Source of the DNA: Spirochaetota bacterium
GTDB lineage: Bacteria > Spirochaetota > Leptospiria > Turneriellales > Turneriellaceae
Length of the DNA: 6,251 bases
Direction: 5' to 3'
NCBI GenBank assembly: GCA_029561505.1
Contig: JAKQXK010000412.1
Coordinates: forward strand, 1-6,251
The notes below the pieces were generated by a model, which saw only the letters and a program-made list of their open reading frames with translations, was not told the origin of the DNA and ran no database searches. Position 1 is the first letter of the stretch. The number at the start of each line of letters is the position of its first letter. Below are positions 1 through 5,557 of this stretch, in pieces. The translations under genes were made by a program, and so were the position numbers.

Positions 1-1
1 G

Positions 2-382
2 CTCGAATCCGATTCGCTCGAGGCTAACCTGAATCTCGCCAATGTCTTGTTTAAACAAAAAAAGTACCAGACGGCTATTGAATATTTCGAAGCGGCGCAT
101 CTCAAAAGCAACGGCAAAGAAGTGGCATTGCCGCTCGGTGGCAGCTACGAAGAAACCGGCCAAAATGAAAAAGCGGCAAAAGTCTATCAGCAGTTTCTTG
201 GCGAACACCCAAAAGACCGGGTCGCGCTCGAAAGATTGGGATATCTCTATTACCGTAAAATGCGTGACAAAGACAAGGCTCTCGAACAGTTTAACAAATT
301 GTTGAAGTATTATCCAGATTCAGAAAAAGCAGCTGAATACAAAGGAATCGTCAAGCTGATCGAGAAACAAAAGGCCGAATAA
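2..382 (+). CDS. TPR-repeat protein, C-terminal part (5' end outside window)
   Basis: The reading frame is open from the first complete codon at position 2 to TAA at 380-382, giving 126 residues. The protein therefore starts upstream of the window; an in-frame TTG at 47 falls inside the first repeat helix and is not a credible start. About three tetratricopeptide repeats are visible, at residues 6-38, 39-72 and 73-107. They show the usual small, aromatic and closing-proline positions (for example LGGSYEETGQNEKAA and EHPKD in the second repeat, KYYPDS in the third). TPRs form helical scaffolds that bind other proteins, but the partner cannot be read from the sequence. A charged tail ends the protein. 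The fapA-like gene begins 8 nt after the stop, so the two are almost certainly co-transcribed. No catalytic domain or signal peptide is seen, although the N-terminus is missing. Confidence 0.9.
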   Translation, partial: LESDSLEANLNLANVLFKQKKYQTAIEYFEAAHLKSNGKEVALPLGGSYEETGQNEKAAKVYQQFLGEHPKDRVALERLGYLYYRKMRDKDKALEQFNKLLKYYPDSEKAAEYKGIVKLIEKQKAE

Positions 383-390
383 CCCCCCAT

Positions 391-2427
391 ATGGCAACTG
401 CATCAGACCACCTGCGCAAAATTATTCTCGCGCTCGAAAACGAAGAAGATCTGCGCGCAGCCGAAGCGAACAAACCACCGCGCGAAGTGATTGTTGTCGC
501 CGATTCGGTGCAGCAGGCGATGAAGCTTGCCGCAATTGAGATGCAGCGTGACCAGCTGCAGCTGGACTACAAGATTCTCAACCGGGGTGGTTCGCAGCTC
601 TGGGGGCTACGCCGGCTGCCTTATCGGGTGCATGTATTTCCCGCAAAAGAAGACACACGTTTCAGCGATCTCGAAGACATGCACGTGTCGCTGACCGGTG
701 CGATGGCGCAGACTGCACTCGCAGACGATACACCCATCGCCATCAACGCCGACGGAAAAATCATGGTGCGCATTTACCGCACGGGCGTTTATGTTGTCGT
801 ACGCCCACCAGTAGGCGACGGTCAGGCCGTGACGATGCAGCAGGCGCTCGAGCGCTTACGCGTCGCCGGGGTGAACGCATTTGACAAAGGGCGGCTCGAG
901 AACGAAATCAAGACACGCTCGGGCAAGCAGATCAAGATCGCCGAATGGACGCCAAAACCCGACGCCGATTCGCAGCTGCAGATCGAAGTCTCAGCAGATC
1001 ATATGCGCGCGACCATGACCATGACGCGACCACGCCCGGGGGGCCGCCATCTGCAGGTCGCAGACGTCATGCAGGCACTGAAATCGAACGGGGTGCAGTT
1101 TGGGTTTCGCGAGCAGATAATCGAAAAGGCACTCGAAGAAGAAGTTTATTCTACACCGGTGGTTGTGGCTGAGGGTAAAGCTGCCCAGCATGGTCGTGAC
1201 GGTTACATCGACTACAAGATACGCATCGACAAAAAAGTCGAATTCAAAGAAGACGAATCGGGGCGTGTCGACTTCTTGCAACGTGATCTCGTTGAAAACG
1301 TTGTGCAGGGCCAGGTTCTCGCCGAGCTCGTGCCCGCGCAGCGGGGTCAAGAAGGCCGTGACCTGTTTAACAAGCTGATGCCGGCTAAGAACGGCAACCC
1401 TGTGACAATGCGGCCGGGCCCGGGTACCATGCTGTCAGACGACGGCAAAAAGCTGCTCGCCGAAAAGAACGGGCAGGTGCTCTACCGCGGTGGCATTCTG
1501 AGCGTTCACGATATGTTCACGATCAATGGTGATGTCGGCATTGGTACCGGTAACATTACATTTCTCGGCTCAATTCTGGTTACGGGCAGCATCGACGACA
1601 ACATGCATGTCAAGGCCGCCGGGGGAATCGAAGTTGCGGGTACCATACAAAAAGCCTTTGTCGAAGCAGAAGGGGATATCATTGTCCGCCAGGGTATCAT
1701 TGGCCGCGACGACGCGCAGGTCGAATCAACCGCGGGTTCTGTTTTCGGCAAGTTCTTGCAGAACGCGACGTGCATGGCCGAAGGCGACGTGGTCATGGGC
1801 GAAAATATTATGCACTCGCGCGTCTACGCGGGCGGCAATGTTGTCTGCAACGGTAAGCGTGCGCAGCTCGTCGGGGGCGAAATTATTTGCGGGGGCGTCG
1901 TCAGGGTAAAATCTCTCGGGGCCATGGCGGCGACGCCGACGCATGTGCTCGCTGGGGTGAATCCGCGGGCGATGCAGCAACTCAAACAGATCGCTCAGAT
2001 TGAAAAACAGCTGCGCGAAAAAATAGCACAGGCAGAAATAAACCTCAAGACGCTGCAGCAGCAGAAGGCTGCGGCGCCCGACGCTTTCAGCGACGCGAAA
2101 GAAGAGCAGTTGGTGAAAACCAATGCTTTCAAAGATAAGCTCGAAGAACGTCTGCGCGAAGCTCTGGGCGAGAAAGAAAACATCGAAACATTCATGAAAG
2201 AAGAAACCTCGTCGGGTGCCGTGCACGTCGAGAAGACGGTTTTCCCGGGTGTGACGATTGAGATAAACGGGGCCACCTTCTCTGTACAAGATGAATACAA
2301 TAACGTCACGTTCGTCGAAGAACAGGGTCGCATCAATATTGTAGCTTATGTGCAGCCGGGCGAAGATGATAAACATTTTCAGAAAAACCGGAGAAAGGGC
2401 CGCTACGGTGAAGCCACTCGATCTTAA
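391..2427 (+). CDS. FapA/DUF342 family protein with N-terminal Jag-N-like domain
   Basis: This 678-residue protein has the layout of the FapA (DUF342) family. Residues 31-84 resemble the Jag-N domain: a beta-strand, a helix (SVQQAMKLAAIEM) and a GLRRLPYRVHVF strand. Residues 115-175 and 196-280 look like two FapA N-terminal alpha/beta modules. Residues 291-345 carry the family's glycine-rich linker (GQVLAELVP, then MPAKNGNPV). Residues about 376-515 are a Gly/Val-rich repetitive stretch typical of its right-handed beta-helix. Residues 525-605 are a charged coiled coil, and 607-650 form the closing beta segment (VFPGVTIEINGATF). There is no signal peptide or membrane segment, so it is probably cytoplasmic. 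FapA in Vibrio is linked to polar flagellum assembly; a similar role here is inference only. ATG 391 is preferred because the next ATG lies inside the Jag-N-like domain. It has no clear Shine-Dalgarno sequence and sits 8 nt after the TPR stop, which suggests coupling. Confidence 0.9.
   Translation: MATASDHLRKIILALENEEDLRAAEANKPPREVIVVADSVQQAMKLAAIEMQRDQLQLDYKILNRGGSQLWGLRRLPYRVHVFPAKEDTRFSDLEDMHVSLTGAMAQTALADDTPIAINADGKIMVRIYRTGVYVVVRPPVGDGQAVTMQQALERLRVAGVNAFDKGRLENEIKTRSGKQIKIAEWTPKPDADSQLQIEVSADHMRATMTMTRPRPGGRHLQVADVMQALKSNGVQFGFREQIIEKALEEEVYSTPVVVAEGKAAQHGRDGYIDYKIRIDKKVEFKEDESGRVDFLQRDLVENVVQGQVLAELVPAQRGQEGRDLFNKLMPAKNGNPVTMRPGPGTMLSDDGKKLLAEKNGQVLYRGGILSVHDMFTINGDVGIGTGNITFLGSILVTGSIDDNMHVKAAGGIEVAGTIQKAFVEAEGDIIVRQGIIGRDDAQVESTAGSVFGKFLQNATCMAEGDVVMGENIMHSRVYAGGNVVCNGKRAQLVGGEIICGGVVRVKSLGAMAATPTHVLAGVNPRAMQQLKQIAQIEKQLREKIAQAEINLKTLQQQKAAAPDAFSDAKEEQLVKTNAFKDKLEERLREALGEKENIETFMKEETSSGAVHVEKTVFPGVTIEINGATFSVQDEYNNVTFVEEQGRINIVAYVQPGEDDKHFQKNRRKGRYGEATRS
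2390..2399 (+). promoter_or_regulatory. Ribosome binding site within fapA deciding a GTG start
   Basis: The purine run GGAGAAAGGG lies inside the end of the FapA coding sequence. AAAGGG ends 8 nt before GTG 2408, and GGAG lies 14 nt before it. This supports GTG 2408 over the upstream in-frame ATG codons at 2348 and 2366, which have weaker purine leaders. Confidence 0.6.
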
Positions 2428-2764
2428 CGTCGGCATTCAGAACAGTTACGAGGCGGCTCGCAGCGAAGCCGCACGCCTCGACAAACCGCAGATATTGAAC
2501 CAACTGCAAAATCAAGATTCAGCAAAAGAGCAGCTCGCGCGCGACTCGCGCGTTTCGCGGCCCGAGGGTGCGATGCTGCACCAGAATCTGTTTGCAGAAG
2601 ATGCGTATGACCCGCCGGAGTATGATCTGTCAGAATTTCAGAAGAGGCAGAAACGCAAAGGCACACCTCAGAAAAAGCCAGCACCCATACCTGTTGAAGA
2701 TTCAGAAGAGAAAGTTTCTGTCGAAAACGAAGACGACCCCGGCGGATTTTCTACGTACGCATAA
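2408..2764 (+). CDS. Small charged protein of unknown function overlapping fapA
   Basis: From GTG 2408 this gene encodes 118 residues and ends at TAA 2762-2764. I do not recognise the family with certainty. Residues 1-60 (starting KPLDLNVGIQNSYEAARSE) look helical and amphipathic and are probably the conserved part. Residues 62-75 are rich in Asp, Tyr and Pro, 77-91 are strongly basic (QKRQKRKGTPQKK), and 97-110 are strongly acidic, giving a disordered, charge-segregated tail. There is no signal peptide or transmembrane segment. The first 20 bp lie in the end of fapA, and a ribosome binding site is present there, so translation is likely coupled and a partnership with the FapA-type protein is plausible but inferred. 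Starts at ATG 2366 or 2348 would add 14 or 20 residues. Its 3' end overlaps the converging tyrA by 14 bp. Confidence 0.75.
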   Translation: MKPLDLNVGIQNSYEAARSEAARLDKPQILNQLQNQDSAKEQLARDSRVSRPEGAMLHQNLFAEDAYDPPEYDLSEFQKRQKRKGTPQKKPAPIPVEDSEEKVSVENEDDPGGFSTYA

Positions 2765-3611
2765 CCCGGGCACGGGCTGTGGCTGCGTCGCTGAAAAGTG
2801 AAACGATATCGGCTTTGCCTGATTCAAGCACTTCGGCAAGCAGGTTGGTTTCTGAAGACAGCTGCTTTAGCCAGTGCACGACGTTCTCGCGATTGCTCAT
2901 GACGATATCTTGCCACATGGCGCCAGAGCTCATCGCGATGCGCGTCATGTCACGATAGCTGCCTGCGGCAGGCGAGGGCGTGTCAGGTGAACCAGCCGCT
3001 TCGCCACTCATGCGCGCAATCAGGCAGGCTGCGAGGTGCAGGCCGTGGCTGACATAGGCCATGGTGCGGTCGTGGTCGAGGGCGCCAATTGTGCAGGTTC
3101 TTGCCCCGACGCTGCGCCAGAATTCAGCCACCATCGCCGTGTCTTGAATCAGCCTGTCGCTGTTTGAAACCGCGGGGGTAATGTAAACAGTGCAATTTTC
3201 AAAAAGCAGAGCGTCTGCAGCCCCGGGGCCCTGCGTTTCTTTGCCGGCCATAGGGTGCGTGCCCACAAATCTCGCCTGCGGGTGGTGCTGCGCCACATGG
3301 TCACAGATCTGTTGCTTCGTTGAACACATGTCGATCACCACGAGAGATTCGCGCAGCTCAGGTATCGCCATGGCCGCGTCGATCGCCGGCAGACAGTCAG
3401 AGATATTGAGGCCGAGCACCAGCAGGTCGGTACCGATCAGGTGCTCGGGTGCAAACTCACCAGCGAGAATGACCTCTGGCAGCCCCCGCGATTTCAGCAA
3501 TTTGCGGCTGCCTTCGCTGCGCACCGAGCCCGCCACCTCGTGGCCGAGTTCTTTGAGCCGCAGCGCCAGTGACGCACCCATGAGGCCCATGCCCTGTACG
3601 AAAACTTTCAT
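2751..3611 (-). CDS. tyrA: Prephenate/arogenate dehydrogenase (TyrA)
   Basis: This enzyme oxidatively decarboxylates prephenate (or arogenate) in tyrosine biosynthesis. The 286 residues are a full-length monofunctional TyrA without chorismate mutase or ACT domains. The N-terminal Rossmann fold has GMGLMG at 7-12. The substrate domain shows CSTKQ at 96-100, the hallmark VGTHPMAGKE at 116-125 with the expected catalytic His119, LFENC at 136-140, and the HD...SHGLH segment at 180-192. The SYRDMTRIA block at 218-226 carries Arg residues that in the family bind the substrate carboxylate. After the second beta-strand the sequence is SVRSEGSRK, with no acidic residue, which hints at NADP rather than NAD use. 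The ATG overlaps the TGA of the upstream peptidase gene (ATGA), so it is the second gene of a coupled pair. Its stop (TAG, 2751-2753) lies inside the opposing small gene. Confidence 0.95.
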   Translation of the reverse strand: MKVFVQGMGLMGASLALRLKELGHEVAGSVRSEGSRKLLKSRGLPEVILAGEFAPEHLIGTDLLVLGLNISDCLPAIDAAMAIPELRESLVVIDMCSTKQQICDHVAQHHPQARFVGTHPMAGKETQGPGAADALLFENCTVYITPAVSNSDRLIQDTAMVAEFWRSVGARTCTIGALDHDRTMAYVSHGLHLAACLIARMSGEAAGSPDTPSPAAGSYRDMTRIAMSSGAMWQDIVMSNRENVVHWLKQLSSETNLLAEVLESGKADIVSLFSDAATARARVMRT

Positions 3612-4501
3612 AATTTCTCACGAATAAATGGCATTGGGTTATACGTCAGCTCATAATAGTTGTCGGGTTCAAGACTACGCACCCGCACCTCATAGTGCAG
3701 GTGCGGGCCTGTCGAGCGGCCGGTCGTGCCGACAAAACCTATAAGTTCGCCGCGTTTCACCTTCTGGTCTTTGCGCACAGAAATATCGTTCATGTGCGCA
3801 TAAACTGTGATCAGGCCGAATTTGTGCAGAATGCGCACATTTTTTCCGAGGCCGCTCGTACCTTCGTCGGCGGCAGACGCGATCACGCCATCAGCCGTTG
3901 CGTAAATTGGAGCTCCCACCCCGCCCGCAAAGTCAATGCCGGTGTGAAAATTCGTTTCGAGACCGAAGGGGTCAATGCGGCGCCCGTAAAGTGAGGTAAT
4001 CTGGTTAGAGCGCACGGCAATGCCGAGTGGCATGCTCGCGTATGCCTCTTCGCGCGCCGTGATGATGCGCATCACGCTCATGAGCGGCAGAATTTTTGCA
4101 CTCTGCTGCAGCGCAGAGTCTGTCTGGCCGATCTCGCCGAGATCGGGTTTGGCGCCGAAAATAGTGCGGTAATATTCATCGCCGATTTTCTGCAGGTCGT
4201 CAAGATTTTCGGCGATGCGGTACTTACCGTTTTCAAGAATTTCCCATCGGGCAAGCCACGCCGAAGCCAGCTCGGCAGAAACACGTTTGTCTTCTTCTAA
4301 CGGCGCCCGCTGCAATAAAGAAAATGCTATAAGCCCTGCGGTTACGATCAGTATGCCGAATATAAAATAGATGGCAGAGTAGGCGATGCGCCATTCGCGC
4401 TTGAAGCCACCCTGCGCAGGAATAACCGCGAGCGTGAATGCCCGCGTATCGAGGCGCACGCGGCGCTCGCGCGAATATTCAGCGGCATTACGGGAGGGCA
4501 T
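3608..4501 (-). CDS. Membrane-anchored M23/LytM family peptidase
   Basis: The 297-residue protein has a basic cytoplasmic N-terminus (about 1-38), one transmembrane helix at about 39-63, and a helical periplasmic linker (about 70-155). A C-terminal LytM/peptidase M23 domain follows (about 160-285). The zinc-site motifs are complete: HTGID with His186 and Asp190, and HLH with His267 and His269; YAHM supplies His236. It is therefore expected to be an active peptidoglycan endopeptidase facing the periplasm rather than a degenerate activator of the EnvC or NlpD type. The cross-link it cuts cannot be told from sequence. The ATG at 4501 has only a weak upstream purine patch (GCTGAG). It is the first gene of a pair with tyrA, joined by a 4-bp ATGA overlap, and is divergent from trxA. 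A role in cell shape or daughter-cell separation is possible but inferred. Confidence 0.93.
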   Translation of the reverse strand: MPSRNAAEYSRERRVRLDTRAFTLAVIPAQGGFKREWRIAYSAIYFIFGILIVTAGLIAFSLLQRAPLEEDKRVSAELASAWLARWEILENGKYRIAENLDDLQKIGDEYYRTIFGAKPDLGEIGQTDSALQQSAKILPLMSVMRIITAREEAYASMPLGIAVRSNQITSLYGRRIDPFGLETNFHTGIDFAGGVGAPIYATADGVIASAADEGTSGLGKNVRILHKFGLITVYAHMNDISVRKDQKVKRGELIGFVGTTGRSTGPHLHYEVRVRSLEPDNYYELTYNPMPFIREKL

Positions 4502-4525
4502 AAAAACTCAGCTTCGGAAATTTAT

Positions 4526-4554
4526 TTGCTGTCACAAGTTCGATTTAGTATACT
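4526..4554 (+). promoter_or_regulatory. Sigma70-type promoter for trxA
   Basis: TTGCTG (4526-4531) and TATACT (4549-4554) are separated by 17 bp, close to the sigma70 consensus in sequence and spacing. Transcription would begin near 4561, giving trxA a leader of about 90 nt. The -10 lies in the palindrome AGTATACT (4547-4554). Confidence 0.65.
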
Positions 4555-4578
4555 GCGTTTAAGAAAACGAAACGTCAA
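4547..4578 (-). promoter_or_regulatory. Possible leftward promoter for the M23 peptidase-tyrA pair
   Basis: On the minus strand TTGACG (4578 to 4573) is an excellent -35, and the palindrome gives TATACT at 4552 to 4547. The spacer is 20 bp, longer than the usual 16-18, so the pairing is doubtful. If used, it would start about 40 nt upstream of the peptidase ATG and overlap the trxA promoter. Confidence 0.3.
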
Positions 4579-4595
4579 GTTATTAACGGCCTTTT

Positions 4596-4621
4596 GCCAG
4601 AGTCTGCTATCAGGTTCTGGC
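4596..4621 (+). other. Inverted repeat in the trxA leader
   Basis: GCCAGA (4596-4601) and TCTGGC (4616-4621) could pair as a 6-bp stem with a 14-nt loop in the predicted 5' untranslated region, ending about 20 nt before the trxA ribosome binding site. No known riboswitch or leader peptide is recognised, and chance pairing is possible. Confidence 0.25.
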
Positions 4622-4652
4622 GGCGGCAACTGAATAACCTACAGGAGAAAGC

Positions 4653-4970
4653 ATGGGCCTCGTACAAGAAATCACAGACCAGAATTTTACCAGCAAGACC
4701 GGCAGCGGTGTGGTTATGGTAGACTTTTGGGCGCCGTGGTGCGGGCCCTGCCGAATGGTGGCGCCGGTGCTTGAAGACCTGCAAAAAGAAATGGGCGAAA
4801 AGGTTTCGATCGTCAAGATGAATGTCGATGAGAATCCCGATACGGCGATGAAGTTTGGTATTACCAGCATACCGACACTGATGATCTTTAAGAACGGCGA
4901 GATGGTCGACCGCACAGTCGGCGCGGCGCCAAAAGAACACTACAAGACCATTCTCGGCAAACATTTCTGA
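4653..4970 (+). CDS. trxA: Thioredoxin
   Basis: This is a cytoplasmic thiol-disulfide oxidoreductase that, recycled by thioredoxin reductase, reduces protein disulfides and supplies electrons to enzymes such as ribonucleotide reductase. The 105 residues match the normal length of a single-domain thioredoxin. The active site WCGPC is at 29-33 with redox cysteines Cys30 and Cys33. The buried Asp24 is in VDFWAPWC, and the cis-proline Pro74 is in TSIPTLMIF. Gly83 and the [11 protein letters not shown] strand-turn region are also typical. No signal peptide is present. The start is secure: AGGAG (4643-4647) lies 5 nt before ATG 4653. It has its own promoter upstream and an intrinsic terminator 10 nt after the stop, so it is most likely transcribed alone, divergent from the peptidase gene. 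Confidence 0.97.
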   Translation: MGLVQEITDQNFTSKTGSGVVMVDFWAPWCGPCRMVAPVLEDLQKEMGEKVSIVKMNVDENPDTAMKFGITSIPTLMIFKNGEMVDRTVGAAPKEHYKTILGKHF

Positions 4971-4980
4971 TGCAAGATCG

Positions 4981-5005
4981 CGGTGGCTTTGCCACCGTCG
5001 TTTTT
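4981..5005 (+). terminator. Rho-independent terminator of trxA
   Basis: CGGTGGC (4981-4987) and GCCACCG (4991-4997) form a perfect 7-bp GC-rich stem with a TTT loop. TCG and a run of five T follow (5001-5005). It begins 10 nt after the trxA stop. The opposite strand lacks a good T-run, so it is probably one-directional and would not efficiently stop transcription from the converging gene that ends at 5015. Confidence 0.85.
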
Positions 5006-5014
5006 GAACAGTCA

Positions 5015-5509
5015 CTATTTCGAACGGCTCAGCTCTTCAGCGCGTGAAAAAACCGAAAGCATTTCACGCGTTGACATTGTCTCGTCGCCACGTTCGTCTT
5101 CGCTAAAAAGCCCAGACCGCACGGCATCACGGTAATACCAGCCAGACGTACCAAACAGGCGCGTGAAAGCACTGAGCGGCAGATCGAAGCGTTGCATCAG
5201 CAGACGCGCGAATTCTTTACGTTGAATCGGCTGGCGGTCGCGCCTGACTGAAATGCCGCGCGACTCGAGGTACGATTCGATGCGCTCGTTGGTCACGCTG
5301 GCCGTTTCTTGCATCGTCGATTTTTGCGCCTTCAAATCGCGCACCAGCGCAGACTTAACCGAATAGTAGATCAGGTCATAAGAGTCAGAAAATGTTGCGA
5401 CCGTATCTTTGAGCAGAGCACCGACGACATCGACCGCAGACAGGCCTGCCGGTGCCGTAAGCCAAAACAGCAAAATGGCAATGCGGATGTATTTCTCGAA
5501 AGAGACCAT
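5015..5509 (-). CDS. Exported protein with SLH-like C-terminal region
   Basis: The 164-residue product starts with a signal peptide: basic residues near the N-terminus, a hydrophobic core (IRIAILLFWLTAPAG) and a likely cleavage near Ala25. There is no lipobox cysteine, so it should be secreted to the periplasm or beyond. Residues 26-80 look alpha-helical. Residues 95-160 follow the pattern of an S-layer homology domain: a QRKEFARLLMQRF opening, a central YYRDAVRSGLF, and a closing MSTREMLSVFSRAEEL. This is a pattern match by eye, not a confirmed domain, and no exact function is known to me. It lies 48 bp downstream of ribF on the same strand. The ATG at 5509 has no normally spaced ribosome binding site; the nearest purine run, AAGAGGGG (5538-5531), is 21 nt away. 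A possible -10 (TATATT, 5546-5541) lies upstream with a poor -35. Confidence 0.8.
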   Translation of the reverse strand: MVSFEKYIRIAILLFWLTAPAGLSAVDVVGALLKDTVATFSDSYDLIYYSVKSALVRDLKAQKSTMQETASVTNERIESYLESRGISVRRDRQPIQRKEFARLLMQRFDLPLSAFTRLFGTSGWYYRDAVRSGLFSEDERGDETMSTREMLSVFSRAEELSRSK

Positions 5510-5519
5510 TTTTGTTATC

Positions 5520-5538
5520 GCGGCCGCAGGCCCCTCTT
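5520..5538 (-). promoter_or_regulatory. Distant Shine-Dalgarno-like run with GC hairpin before the exported-protein gene
   Basis: On the minus strand AAGAGGGG (5538-5531) is followed by GGCC-TGC-GGCC (5532-5522), able to form a short 4-bp hairpin. Folding would shorten the effective distance from AGAGG to ATG 5509 to about 12 nt. The element is weak and could be chance GC-rich sequence; GCGGCCGC at 5520-5527 is also a NotI palindrome. Confidence 0.25.
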
Positions 5539-5557
5539 ACAATATACGGAAAATATG

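Noticed and set aside
47..382. TTG at 47 as the start of a short TPR protein
   Set aside because: The frame is open to the window edge and the upstream residues complete the first TPR helix, so this is the tail of a longer protein.
991..1350. Minus-strand open frame of 119 codons inside fapA
   Set aside because: Translation has no family features and no ribosome binding site; it is antisense to a conserved part of the FapA N-terminal modules.
1726..2436. Long minus-strand open frame of 236 codons opposite the FapA gene
   Set aside because: It lies wholly over the well-supported FapA beta-helix and coiled-coil coding region, has a low-complexity Phe/Arg-rich translation and no recognisable domain. 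It is a shadow of the codon bias on the other strand.
2719..2736. GTCG...CGAC inverted repeat as a terminator between the convergent genes
   Set aside because: The stem is only about 4 bp, lies inside coding sequence and has no adjacent T-run of use.
3190..3627. Plus-strand open frame of 145 codons opposite tyrA
   Set aside because: It is antisense to the conserved TyrA motifs, and its composition (Ser/Arg/Pro-rich) is typical of a reverse-strand shadow.
4575..5015. Minus-strand open frame of 146 codons opposite trxA
   Set aside because: It spans the trxA gene, its terminator and promoter, all well supported on the plus strand.
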